Source: Ihuprevotella massiliensis (lineage in GTDB: Bacteria; Bacteroidota; Bacteroidia; Bacteroidales; Bacteroidaceae). Taken from it: a stretch of 64,000 nt of DNA. The stretch is from the NCBI GenBank assembly GCA_900095835.1, contig LT608321.1, positions 2,168,127 through 2,232,126 of the forward strand. The letters run 5' to 3'. Each line of letters opens with the position of its first letter. Positions within the stretch are counted from its first letter, which is position 1. Both the position numbers and the translations under genes were made by a program. The notes beneath the pieces were generated by a model that saw only the letters and a list, made by a program, of their open reading frames with translations, did no database searches and was not told the origin of the DNA. This document shows positions 1-8,483 of the stretch, one piece after another.

Positions 1-110
1 GGATGAAACAAAAACGTCGGAGTTTTTTGGAAAAACGTGGGAGATTTTCGGAAAAACGTTGGAGATTTTCGGAAAAATGTCGGAGCTTTTTGGGGCAAAA
101 CTCCGACGTT
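1..110. repeat. 21-bp dispersed repeat family, copy 1
   Basis: The stretch consists of imperfect units of about 21 bp of the kind CGTTGGAGATTTTCGGAAAAA. The same units occur at 20.94-21.10 kb and 61.89-61.99 kb. The array begins at or before the window edge. It ends about 100 bp before the rfbA stop codon. The role is unknown. Confidence 0.8.
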
Positions 111-214
111 TTTATTGTAGTGCGCAAGGACTCGCCTCTAAACTAGTGAAGTCCATCTGCGTAGGGTGCGGCTTGTGGCGCACAGAATGTGTGTGCAGCA
201 GGGTGTCGGAAGGG

Positions 215-1090
215 CTAGGGGGCAATGAGCTTGAGGAGATATTGCCCATATTGATTTTTAATCATGGGCTGCGCAATGCGCTCCACGTCGGCAGCGGTGA
301 GCCATCCTTGGCTGTAGGCGATGCCTTCGAGACAAGCCACTTTGAGACCTTGACGTTTCTCCAGCACCTCAATATAAGTGGAGGCTTCTGAGAGCGAATC
401 ATGGGTGCCAGTGTCGAGCCACGCAAAACCGCGTCCAAGGGTGAGGACTTGGAGTTCGTTGGCTTCGAGATAATGCTGATTGACCGTAGTGATTTCCAGT
501 TCCCCACGAGCCGAAGGTTTGATGTTCGCTGCCACATCCACCACCGAATTGGGATAGAAATACAAGCCCACCACGGCATAGTTGGACTTGGGGTGCTCGG
601 GTTTCTCTTCGATCGAGGTGCATTGTCCAGTTTCGTCAAAGGTGGCGACGCCATAACGCTCGGGGTCATTGACACGATAGCCAAAGATGGTGGCGCGTTG
701 TTCCTTTTCGGCTGTGGTCACGGCTTTTTGGAGGAGTTCGGTGAAGCCAGCTCCGTGGAAGATGTTGTCGCCTAAGACCAAACAAACGCTGTCGTTGCCA
801 ATAAACTCTCTGCCGATGATGAAGGCTTGTGCCAGACCATCGGGCGAAGGTTGCTCGGCATAGGAAAACTCTACGCCAAAGTCGCTACCATCTCCCAAGA
901 GACGTTGAAATCCGGGGAGGTCGTGTGGTGTGGAGATGATGAGAATCTCGCGGATGCCAGCGAGCATGAGTACCGAGATGGGATAATACACCATCGGTTT
1001 GTCGAAGATGGGGAGGAGTTGTTTGCTCACTCCTTTGGTAATGGGGTAGAGACGTGTGCCGCTACCTCCAGCGAGTACGATACCTTTCAT
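215..1090 (-). CDS. rfbA: Glucose-1-phosphate thymidylyltransferase
   Basis: The enzyme makes dTDP-glucose from glucose-1-phosphate and dTTP, the first step of dTDP-L-rhamnose synthesis for surface polysaccharide, and acts in the cytoplasm. The 291-residue product has the usual family length. It carries the nucleotide-binding motif [11 protein letters not shown] near residue 6, then [22 protein letters not shown] and [13 protein letters not shown]. An upstream in-frame extension is possible, but the start at 1090 places the nucleotide-binding motif normally. A promoter about 90 bp upstream would also exclude the longer form. The other rml genes are not visible and may lie left of the window. 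Confidence 0.95.
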   Translation of the reverse strand: MKGIVLAGGSGTRLYPITKGVSKQLLPIFDKPMVYYPISVLMLAGIREILIISTPHDLPGFQRLLGDGSDFGVEFSYAEQPSPDGLAQAFIIGREFIGNDSVCLVLGDNIFHGAGFTELLQKAVTTAEKEQRATIFGYRVNDPERYGVATFDETGQCTSIEEKPEHPKSNYAVVGLYFYPNSVVDVAANIKPSARGELEITTVNQHYLEANELQVLTLGRGFAWLDTGTHDSLSEASTYIEVLEKRQGLKVACLEGIAYSQGWLTAADVERIAQPMIKNQYGQYLLKLIAP

Positions 1091-1112
1091 ATTTGAGGTT
1101 AGCCTTTTTCTG

Positions 1113-1179
1113 TTTTCTAGTTTTTCTAGCGATTCTAGAAGGTCTAGCTTTTCTAGTTCTTCTAGCGATTCTAGAAGGT
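1113..1179. repeat. Two-copy 31-bp direct repeat in the rfbA leader
   Basis: Two 31-bp copies (1113-1143 and 1149-1179) differ at one position and are rich in CTAG. They lie between the inferred rfbA transcription start and its ATG, so they would be transcribed as leader RNA. Confidence 0.75.
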
Positions 1180-1180
1180 T

Positions 1181-1212
1181 CAAAGTTACGATTTTTGGCT
1201 TATGCTGCCAAG
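1181..1212 (-). promoter_or_regulatory. Promoter of rfbA
   Basis: On the minus strand there is CTTG, then 20 nt, then TAACTTTG. This fits the Bacteroidetes -33/-7 pattern. Transcription would begin near 1174. Confidence 0.6.
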
Positions 1213-1221
1213 GATTTATGC

Positions 1222-1255
1222 AAAAAAATCCCGCACCCTAGATAGAGGGTGCGGG
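1222..1255 (-). terminator. Rho-independent terminator of the discoidin-like gene
   Basis: A perfect 10-bp stem (1230-1239 with 1246-1255) has a 6-nt loop and is followed on the minus strand by seven T. It lies 43 bp beyond the stop codon of the gene at 1298-4090. Confidence 0.85.
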
Positions 1256-1297
1256 AGATGAGGAGAATCAGTGTGATGTGCACCAAAGTGCTACTGA

Positions 1298-4090
1298 TTA
1301 TTTGATTACCTTCTTGCCGTTTACGATGATCACTTGGCCAGCTGCAGCCTTGTTGACGCGGCGACCAGAGAGGTCGAAGGCAGGAGCTTGGGTAGTGGTC
1401 GTAGTGCTAGAAGAAATAGCTGTGGGATCTACCACCTTGAGGGTGAAGTCGAAGATGTAACCACCGTTGTTGTTGATCAAGTTGCTGGTGTATTCACCAT
1501 TGTATTGACCAGCCGCGTCGATGTTGTTCCAGTCGATCTTCACGCGCATGCGGTAAACACCGGGCTTTTCAGGAGCGTTGAACGAAGGCATGAGGAAGAA
1601 GCCGTTGTCGAGAGTAGCTTGGTTTCTTGCGCTCTCACCGAGAGAGTTGAAGCCCTTGTAGTGGTTATAAGCCACCACTTCGCTGTTCGTCTTACCGGGC
1701 TCTACGTTCCAGTTGAACTTCTTGTCTTGGTTAGCATCAAGGTAGACATAACCGTGCATCCAAACGTTGTTGTACTGAGGTTCGATGGTCACTTCTGCGC
1801 CCATGGGTGCTTCAACCACGAAGTCGAGTACTTCGTTGTAGATGTTTTCAGGACGTTGGTCAAGGAGATATTCCGTGGTTTCACCGTTAACAGTGGCGCG
1901 GAAACCCTTAGAAACGCGGTCGTTGCGAGTCACTTGGAGGTTAGAGTACTTGTCCCAGTGCACTGCGTAGTCCGCCTTGAGCCATGGTTCGATGGGAACG
2001 AGCTTGAAGCGGCTAGCGGGATCAATGAACTCTTCTACCAATCCACCGAGGTCTTCAGTGCCTACATTGATGTAGCTAACACCGGTGAGGAGGGTTTCGA
2101 GCATCTCTTTGAAGGTGTTCACTTGGCTTTCAGTGTAGCCACCCACCATCTTGTTGTAGAGCTCTTCCATACCTTCGCGGAGGTTGTAAACTTCGTCGAG
2201 AAGACGTTCGTTTTCCTCCTTTTTCGCCTTCATGGCTTCTGTGGTGAAATCGCTCTTCTTGATGGCTTCTTCAGCCTTAGCGATAGCGGCGTCAGCCTTA
2301 GCGAAGGCATCGGCGAGCAAAGCGTCGAGTTCTTGCTTTTGAGTCGCAGCGTTCACGATGCCAGGCACGATGTCGTTGATAGCGTTGCGTGCAGCAGTTT
2401 CGAGTGCTTCGGGGTTACCTTCGTAAGGACGGAAGTTTTGGTCGAGACCAGCGAGCGCCTTGTTGAGAGCAACCACTTGGTCAGCGGTAGCAGCGGTGGT
2501 GCCAGCAGGATAAGTCTTTTCTGAATAGAGAGAAATCTCACCATAAGAGAAGAACTTTCTGCCATTCATGTTGGTCTTCTTCACCACAAGCTTAAACGCG
2601 CTGTAAGCCTTGGGAGCGTGGATGTCGAGGATACCAGAGTAGCCACCAATGCCATTCACACCGTGTGCGTTGAAGTTGCCAGTAGCTTTTTCTGTCTTGA
2701 TCATTTCCCACTTGAAGCCATTGCCTTGAGGCGTGCCACCGTAGATGTCGATTTCTGTGGGACGGTCGTTATACTGACCACCTGCGAGGCGAGCTTGATA
2801 AGCAAACTTGAAGTCTTTCACCTCTTCGGGGTTGTCAAACTTGAACATCAAGTTGTGCTCCTTGTTGTTGTTTTGCGACCAAGTAGAGTGGAAGAAGGTA
2901 TCGTTTTTGCCGTCTAACAAAGCTGCATAGCTACCTTCTGATGGTTCCTTGTTGTCGCTCCAGATTTGTGAGCCTTTTTCAACGAATTGGTGCTTGACCA
3001 CGCGAGGCTTAGGACCATTCACCTGTGTTTGGAAGAGTTGGAACTCAGAGTAGGTGAAGAAGTCGGTGCCAGTGTTGGTGCGGAGCACGTTGAAACGGAA
3101 GGCATCATAGTTCTTGTCGGCAGTGAATTGGAAGTAACCGCCATAAGCACCTACGCCTTCGTAGTTGGTTGCTGTGCTAGGCATGTCGTTAGCAACGGTG
3201 GTGAAGGGTTGTTCTTCCCAAACTATGGTGCCATTGGCTTGCTTCTTACCCCCATAGATAGCAATCTTGGTGGGGATATTGTTGTTGTTTTGCTTACGCT
3301 TCTTGTAGTCAACTTGGAAAGTCTTTTGACCAAGAGGGTTGTCGAAGGTGACTTGGATGTATGGATTCTTGGGACGATTTCCTTGATAGCTAGAGTGGAA
3401 GTAGGTGTCCTCGTTGTTGTCAATCAAACCTGCGATAGGTCCCTCAGTGGGGTCTTGAGAGTTGGTGCTCAATTGCGCAGCATCCGTGATCAAAGCATTG
3501 CCCACCTTCTTGTAAGCAGGCTGAGTGGCTGCCAAAACATTTTCACCGATATCCTTGAGAGAGCGCTTATTGGCTTGGAAAGATGCATAGGCTTGCATCT
3601 TATCTGCGCTGATAAAATACCAGCGAGAGGGAGCACTTTCGTTCTCGTTCGCAATACCAGCATTCCAACGTACAACGTCGTTGCCGTTGTTGTTGTGGAG
3701 AGAAACTTGGCTGCCCGCGCTAGTAGTGTCGGCAAATGAATAGTAAATATTGTTGTTCTCGTCGAAAGCAGTGCTCACCTTGTAGCGGAACTCTTCAGTT
3801 TGAGTGCCGATAGGAGTGTTGAAACCACCTACTTTTCCGATGTAGCGTTGTGACTGCACATTTTTGAAAGCAGCAGCACCGTGTTCGTTCACGTCAAACT
3901 CGAACAAAGAAGCGGGGAGCTTGTTGGCGTTAAATTCGTAGGCTTTCACCACATTGCCTTCTACCGCCATGATGCGGTTAGACGCTACGTTGTAGAAATA
4001 ACCTTGTTGGGGAACAGACTGCGCCTTAGCGGAAGTTGCCATGCCAGCAGCAAGCACCAACGCAGGGAAGAGAGCGTAAAGTTTATTCAT
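1298..4090 (-). CDS. Secreted discoidin-like (F5/8 type C) repeat protein
   Basis: The 930-residue product begins with a signal peptide (MNKLYALFPALVLAAG...AKAQ), which fixes the start at 4090 rather than further upstream. Two related blocks of about 160 residues (roughly 195-360 and 370-530) share AxLIDxNxDTYFHSS-like and IAIYGG/IDIYGG motifs and a final F-SY-E(F/I)-L segment, as in discoidin carbohydrate-binding domains. A helical, charged region follows (about 570-680, probable coiled coil). Then comes a beta-rich segment and the tail FDLSGRRVNKAAAG...NGKKVIK, common at the ends of secreted Prevotella proteins. No catalytic domain is visible. It probably binds glycan at or outside the cell surface. 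It has its own terminator and no close operon partner. Confidence 0.75.
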   Translation of the reverse strand: MNKLYALFPALVLAAGMATSAKAQSVPQQGYFYNVASNRIMAVEGNVVKAYEFNANKLPASLFEFDVNEHGAAAFKNVQSQRYIGKVGGFNTPIGTQTEEFRYKVSTAFDENNNIYYSFADTTSAGSQVSLHNNNGNDVVRWNAGIANENESAPSRWYFISADKMQAYASFQANKRSLKDIGENVLAATQPAYKKVGNALITDAAQLSTNSQDPTEGPIAGLIDNNEDTYFHSSYQGNRPKNPYIQVTFDNPLGQKTFQVDYKKRKQNNNNIPTKIAIYGGKKQANGTIVWEEQPFTTVANDMPSTATNYEGVGAYGGYFQFTADKNYDAFRFNVLRTNTGTDFFTYSEFQLFQTQVNGPKPRVVKHQFVEKGSQIWSDNKEPSEGSYAALLDGKNDTFFHSTWSQNNNKEHNLMFKFDNPEEVKDFKFAYQARLAGGQYNDRPTEIDIYGGTPQGNGFKWEMIKTEKATGNFNAHGVNGIGGYSGILDIHAPKAYSAFKLVVKKTNMNGRKFFSYGEISLYSEKTYPAGTTAATADQVVALNKALAGLDQNFRPYEGNPEALETAARNAINDIVPGIVNAATQKQELDALLADAFAKADAAIAKAEEAIKKSDFTTEAMKAKKEENERLLDEVYNLREGMEELYNKMVGGYTESQVNTFKEMLETLLTGVSYINVGTEDLGGLVEEFIDPASRFKLVPIEPWLKADYAVHWDKYSNLQVTRNDRVSKGFRATVNGETTEYLLDQRPENIYNEVLDFVVEAPMGAEVTIEPQYNNVWMHGYVYLDANQDKKFNWNVEPGKTNSEVVAYNHYKGFNSLGESARNQATLDNGFFLMPSFNAPEKPGVYRMRVKIDWNNIDAAGQYNGEYTSNLINNNGGYIFDFTLKVVDPTAISSSTTTTTQAPAFDLSGRRVNKAAAGQVIIVNGKKVIK

Positions 4091-4747
4091 ATTTGTGATT
4101 TGTTTTTTTTGATTTCTAGGCGGTCGCAGGCGAGGCGGTTGCGCTAGCTCTGCGATGAGGTCGAAGGACGCGCGATGACGCACAGCAACCTCACTTGGTT
4201 TTCTGCGGTGGATTGCGGTGGAATGCTACGTATGTGGGCAGCTCCCATCCGCTTTGTCCTCTGTTGGGTCCTGACCTTTTGGGGGCATTGTCGTGGGCTA
4301 TGGTGTGAAAAGTTCCTGCAGAAATTGGGTTTTCTGTCTATTCTGCAAACTTCACTCGGCAAATACACCCTCTTGTCGGTGGCAAATTTAGGGATTATTT
4401 TTGGATTATCCCACATTATGCGAATTTTTTTGCCATCTTTTTTGTTCAAATGTCCATTTTATGGTTGTTTCATTCCGTGCGTGTGGATTTTACTTGGTAT
4501 CCTGCTGGACATATCTCGAGTTTTATTTGCTGCAAGTCTGGGGCTTGCCTATGGCAAAGGGTTGAATCTGTGGAGCATCAGAGAGGCTTCTGCCGTGAGG
4601 AGGGAGTGTGGGTGGGGAAGTGCGGAAAGGGACGGGAAGTGGTATGGGAGGTTGCGGCTGATAGTGGTGGTGACGACAAAATCAAAGCTCCCACTGGACA
4701 TGGCATCCAGTGGGAGCGGTGGTGAGGTAGATGGACAAATGTAGGTG
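4091..4747. other. Gene-free region, 657 bp
   Basis: No supported gene is seen; open frames here have no recognisable domain and sit in a divergent-looking gap. On the minus strand TAAATTTG at 4383-4390 could be a -7 element for the discoidin-like gene, but a matching -33 element is not clear. Confidence 0.5.
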
Positions 4748-5389
4748 CTATTCTCCGTAGCCGATGGGGCAAAGGCGCGATTGGGGATGGTTGCGCACGC
4801 TTATATATAAAGGAATATGGCGCGGATGACGCTGAAGTCGCAGCATGAGACGGCGGAAGGTGGCGATGGAATTGACGATGAAGTCGGGCGCTGTGGCTTG
4901 TCCCACGAGCAGGCAACCGGAGGTGTCGTTGGGGGTGTTGCCCACGTGGATAAGAACGCCGTTGAATCCGGGGACGTTGCAAAGGGAAGGCATCTTACCG
5001 CTCCAAGGGCGTGCCCAAGGATGGTGCTTGTAGTCGGAGAATCGGGGCGAAGCAACGTTAAGACTCAGACGGTATCTGCCTTCGGGGATGGCGGTCTTGC
5101 CCGGGATTTTGGGGGCTCCTTTGGGGCGTGTGCGCGGTTCTAGAGTGTGGCAGAAGAATTTGTCGTTGATGTAGAGGGCGCCTAGGGTGGCGTTGGTGGA
5201 GAAGTGGGTGCGCCATACGGTGAGGGTGGCAGTGTCGGGTTCGGCATTGTCGACTTGCGCTTGCGCTGTGCTGTCTTTCTGCACAGCGGTGGGGGAGTTG
5301 TTGGGCTGCGCTGGGCGATTGTTGTCTACAGCTTGGAGAGTGCTGTCTGCTGCTAGGGGAGTTTTAGGAGATACAGAGTGTGTTGTCAT
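4748..5389 (-). CDS. DUF5675 family protein
   Basis: The protein has 213 residues. The first 50 or so are low complexity and rich in Ala, Thr, Gln and Asn. The rest matches DUF5675: a TLTVWRTHFS strand, CHTLEPRTRP, IPEGRYRLSLN, and the core GVLIHVGNTPNDTSGCLLVG, with conserved His, Thr and Cys suggestive of an active site. The family occurs in Bacteroidetes and in phages and has no settled function. The N-terminal tail has no clear signal peptide. The start could lie further in. It stands alone between two gene-poor gaps. Confidence 0.7.
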   Translation of the reverse strand: MTTHSVSPKTPLAADSTLQAVDNNRPAQPNNSPTAVQKDSTAQAQVDNAEPDTATLTVWRTHFSTNATLGALYINDKFFCHTLEPRTRPKGAPKIPGKTAIPEGRYRLSLNVASPRFSDYKHHPWARPWSGKMPSLCNVPGFNGVLIHVGNTPNDTSGCLLVGQATAPDFIVNSIATFRRLMLRLQRHPRHIPLYISVRNHPQSRLCPIGYGE

Positions 5390-5668
5390 GGTGTTGTGTG
5401 TATTAGCTTTTAATAATAAGGGAGTTTTTGGTATGAAATAAGGAAGGTCGTGTCGTCATGGTGGGCGAATGTGGCTTTCATTATTGGAGAATTGCGCTCT
5501 GTGATGGTGGAGCATGTGTTTTCACAATCGTAGAAGAGGTGCTTTAGGGTGGACGAATGTGGCGTATCTGGTGTTTGATCCGTGCCGTTGTTATGGACAA
5601 ATGAGGGAGCGCCATGGGTGTTTTGGGCATTGCACACGGCATTCTGGTGTGTGGAAACCTGCGAACTT

Positions 5669-6235
5669 TCATTGCGCAGCGGCTTTTAGAGCGAGAATAG
5701 TTTGTCGAAAACGATAGATTGCGGCGGTTTTCGTAAGTTTTAGTGCAGCAGCGATTTCTCGAAAACTGAAACTGTCGAGGCGCATGAACACGATTTTGCG
5801 GTCTAAGTCGGACTGACGGCGCAGGCAGTCCACTATTTTTGCGGTTCTCACGCAGGAAACATCGTTTATTAATTGTTCCATTTCGGAAGAATAGTATATT
5901 TTCATTGGATATTCTTCCGATGAACTTTGTTCTAGTTCCTGTGTCTCGCAAGAAATCGTTCTAGTCTTCTTGCGGTAACGCTCTGTGTTGTGGGTTAGAA
6001 AGCGGCGGAAGATGCGCTGTTGTGCCCACTCGCGCTCTTGTCCCACGGGGCATTCGTGGAGTCGCTGCCAGAGTTCGATGAGGGCATCTTGCCAGTCTTC
6101 TTCAAAGTGAGTGGGAGGAAACGGAAGTGCCTGCGCAAAGTTTCTAAGTGCTTGTAATATAGGTTTTACCGCTTGTTCGAAGCGCGTAGTGTTTCCTGCG
6201 AGTTGTGGGCAGGAATCATGGTCAAGGATTTTCAT
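5669..6235 (-). CDS. Sigma-70 family RNA polymerase sigma factor (ECF-like)
   Basis: The 188-residue protein has a helical region-2-like N-terminal half (WQDALIELWQRLHE, about residues 48-61). Its C-terminal region 4 has a helix-turn-helix (FSFREIAAALKLTKTAAIYRFRQTILALK, about 155-183). Region 2 is divergent. No anti-sigma factor or target gene is adjacent. A good promoter lies upstream on the same strand. It probably directs RNA polymerase to a small regulon that cannot be named from this window. Confidence 0.75.
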   Translation of the reverse strand: MKILDHDSCPQLAGNTTRFEQAVKPILQALRNFAQALPFPPTHFEEDWQDALIELWQRLHECPVGQEREWAQQRIFRRFLTHNTERYRKKTRTISCETQELEQSSSEEYPMKIYYSSEMEQLINDVSCVRTAKIVDCLRRQSDLDRKIVFMRLDSFSFREIAAALKLTKTAAIYRFRQTILALKAAAQ

Positions 6236-6351
6236 GGTTCAATACAAGTGAAAGGTTAGTTGTGTGTTTTTCGTAGCCACGACGGAGAGCTGTGAACTGG
6301 GGTGGTGTGTTTTTCGGAACAACTCTTGATGTGGCTAACAAAACGATGTTG

Positions 6352-6383
6352 CAAAGTTACGAATAAAATAAGTGTTCAACAAG
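6352..6383 (-). promoter_or_regulatory. Promoter of the sigma factor gene
   Basis: On the minus strand there is CTTG, 20 nt, then TAACTTTG (6359-6352). The leader would be about 110 nt. Confidence 0.55.
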
Positions 6384-6546
6384 AATATTCGAAAGAAATG
6401 TGCTTGCAAAGCATGAAACTTGCGATAATGTATGGGGGATGTAGAAAGAAGTGAAATAATTTTCAGTAATCTTTGCGATATGTGAGTAAAAATGAACGAT
6501 GTAAACGCAAAAAACCTCCATTTTAATGTATTTTTAAGTCGAAATT

Positions 6547-6579
6547 TTTGGGTGTGGTCTGCATTTATATGTATCTTTG
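6547..6579 (+). promoter_or_regulatory. Promoter of the TetR gene
   Basis: TTTG at 6547-6550, a 21-nt spacer, then TATCTTTG at 6572-6579. This is a near-ideal Bacteroidetes promoter about 30 bp before the start codon. Confidence 0.7.
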
Positions 6580-6607
6580 TGGCAGATAATTCAATAACCC
6601 TCCCAGT

Positions 6608-7228
6608 ATGCAGACTCTAAAAGATCACACTCGGCGCACCATTATGGATGTGGCGCGCAGTGCATTTCTCCAAGAAGGTTTCTTGAAGGCTTCAATGCGT
6701 GGCGTAGCGACTGCGACCGGAACGAGCCTAGGCAACCTCTACAACTACTTCCCTAGCAAGGATGCTCTCTTTGTTGCCGTGGTAGAGCCCTTTACGGCTG
6801 AAATGGAGCGGTTGCTGGAGTCGTATCATTCGCTCACGGGCTACGATATGCTTGAGTGGAACGCTCCGGAGAATATCCAGAAGACCACTGAGATGTATCT
6901 GTCTCTTGTGAGAGAGCATCGCGACTTGATGTACTTGCTCTTCTACCGCGCGCAAGGGTCTTCGCTCGAAACCTATCGCCATGAGTTTATCGACAAATGT
7001 GCAAGCATCGTTTCTAAGTGGTTTTCGCATCTTAGTGAGGATCAGAGCGAATTGCGCACGCAACTTTCCGATGCGTTCATTCGATGGCTTTCTGCGGGCA
7101 TGTTTAGTATGATTGAAGAAATCATTGACCGCAACTTGAGCGAAGAGGATGCGGAACGATTCATCGAGGAATACCTCACCTTTGAAATCGAAGGAATCAA
7201 GGCGCTCCTTAATCGGAATAGACGTTAG
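6608..7228 (+). CDS. TetR/AcrR family transcriptional regulator
   Basis: The 206-residue protein has a typical TetR N-terminal domain: IMDVARSAFLQEGFLKASMRGVATATGTSLGNLYNYFPSKDALF. The recognition helix is at about residues 34-45. The C-terminal ligand-binding half is helical and unassigned. TetR proteins usually repress a nearby transporter or enzyme operon, but none is adjacent here, so the target is unknown. The gene ends directly in a heptamer repeat array, and the inverted end of that array forms its terminator. Confidence 0.88.
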   Translation: MQTLKDHTRRTIMDVARSAFLQEGFLKASMRGVATATGTSLGNLYNYFPSKDALFVAVVEPFTAEMERLLESYHSLTGYDMLEWNAPENIQKTTEMYLSLVREHRDLMYLLFYRAQGSSLETYRHEFIDKCASIVSKWFSHLSEDQSELRTQLSDAFIRWLSAGMFSMIEEIIDRNLSEEDAERFIEEYLTFEIEGIKALLNRNRR

Positions 7229-7560
7229 GTATTAGACGTTAGACGTTAGACGTCAGACGTTAGATATTAGACATTAGACGTTAGACGTTAGTGTTTAGAT
7301 GTTAGGTCTTGATGTTTAGACATTAGACATTAGACGTTAGACGTTAGTGTTTAGATGTTAGGTCTTGATGTTTAGACATTAGACTTTAGACATTAGACGT
7401 TAGACGTTAGTGTTTAGATGTTAGGTCTTGATGTTTAGACATTAGACTTTAGACATTAGTGTTTAGATGTTAGGCCTTGATGTTTAGACGTTAGAGGATC
7501 GCGAATTTTTCTGCTCGCTATGACAAGCGTAGCTCGGGCATCTTAGGTGCTAGACATCAG
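7229..7560. repeat. TTAGACG heptamer repeat element, locus 1
   Basis: Dense direct heptamers (TTAGACG, TTAGACA, TTAGATA) alternate with a longer recurring unit containing TGTTTAGACATTAGAC. They are followed at about 7494-7540 by a core resembling GATCGCGAA...GCTCG...CGAGC that recurs at 16.2 and 50.9 kb. No coding potential is apparent. Confidence 0.85.
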
Positions 7561-7595
7561 CGTTAAGCCATTCGATTTAAGACGTTTCAAATTTT

Positions 7596-7655
7596 ACGTT
7601 AGACTTTAGACCATGCGGCACGGACTGCATAGGACCTAAAGTCTAACGTTTTTTT
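7596..7655 (+). terminator. Terminator built from heptamer repeats
   Basis: A perfect 14-bp inverted repeat (7596-7609 with 7636-7649, ACGTTAGACTTTAG and complement) encloses 26 nt and runs into seven T. It would terminate the TetR transcript. Confidence 0.75.
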
Positions 7656-8168
7656 GTGCCCTTCTCTTAGACGTTTTCTCTCACGCCTGCAGCTTCTGTG
7701 TAAACATGCCGACTATCCCTCGGCACTTCCTTCACAACTTCTCAAATTTTTGAGTAGTTGGTTTTCGTGCTTCCTTCATAGCTCCAAAATCTTTGGGTAC
7801 GGTGCGACGGTTATTCAAGCTAGGAAGAAGGATTGCAGTGCGATAGCCACGGCGTTGGTGAGAGTTGGGAGATTGCGATAGAATGTTGCGCAGGTTGGTG
7901 GCTGCCCATCTGGTGCCTTTAGTTTGATGAAGTGCTTCAAAAGCCTTGTTGTTATATAATTTGTGGGGAATACCGTTTGTATTCCTTAGTAGATTTATGG
8001 GGAACACGTCTACTTTTGGGGAGATACCCCGTGAATGTCGATTTTGAAAATAAGAATTCTTAAAATAGTAGCTACGATTAGGGACGAAAATTCGCAGAGA
8101 AAAAGAATCAATCCTTGAAAGTGTGAATAAATCTAATTGTAAAAAGGCAAAATACCCACATGTGAGTA
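7656..8168. other. Gene-free region before the receptor promoter
   Basis: A minus-strand open frame of about 200 codons spans 7732-8337, but it has no recognisable domain and overlaps the promoter and leader of the receptor operon. I do not support it as a gene. Confidence 0.5.
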
Positions 8169-8199
8169 TTGAACGCCTTTCACGAAGGTCGTAACTTTG
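8169..8199 (+). promoter_or_regulatory. Promoter of the ZnuD-like receptor operon
   Basis: TTG at 8169-8171, 20 nt, then TAACTTTG at 8192-8199. Transcription would start near 8206, leaving a leader of about 280 nt before the start codon at 8484. Confidence 0.6.
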
Positions 8200-8200
8200 C

Positions 8201-8350
8201 ACCCGCAAAACACAGGTCACTCTCGTCTTCCACTGCGGTATCACCCTTTGGTGCGTGATGCCCCGTAAAGCATATTCCCCCGTTCGCTCGTTTTCAGTGC
8301 TGAAATAAAGGCAGGAAATAGAAGCCCCGTAAAACACAATCCCCCGTTTG
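8201..8350 (+). repeat. Three spaced motif copies in the receptor leader
   Basis: CCCGCAAAACACA (from 8202), CCCGTAAAGCATA (from 8262) and CCCGTAAAACACA (from 8326) recur every 60-64 bp. The last two copies extend to a shared 27-bp unit ending TCCCCCGTT. They lie wholly within the inferred 5' leader, so they could be a regulatory RNA or operator array. Confidence 0.6.
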
Positions 8351-8483
8351 TTCCAATGGCTTTATACAAAAAAACTGGAGAACGTGCATCATTCCCCAAA
8401 GATCGTCCCTAGTAGCCAATACTTCAATGAGCCGGTGTCCCGAGATGGGACTACCCCTCAACTATGATATGCAAGAATCAAAT

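Noticed and set aside
1091-1183. Longer N-terminus for RfbA
   Set aside because: The extension is encoded by the CTAG repeats and begins upstream of the likely transcription start; the family begins at MKGIVLAGG.
4175-4744. 189-codon plus-strand frame with hydrophobic stretches
   Set aside because: Irregular composition, no family resemblance and no promoter; it looks like chance hydrophobicity in an A/T-rich gap.
7229-7560. Repeat array as a CRISPR locus
   Set aside because: The units are 7 bp with no unique spacers and no cas genes are present.
7732-8337. 201-codon minus-strand frame
   Set aside because: It has no recognisable domain and overlaps the promoter and leader motifs of the receptor operon.
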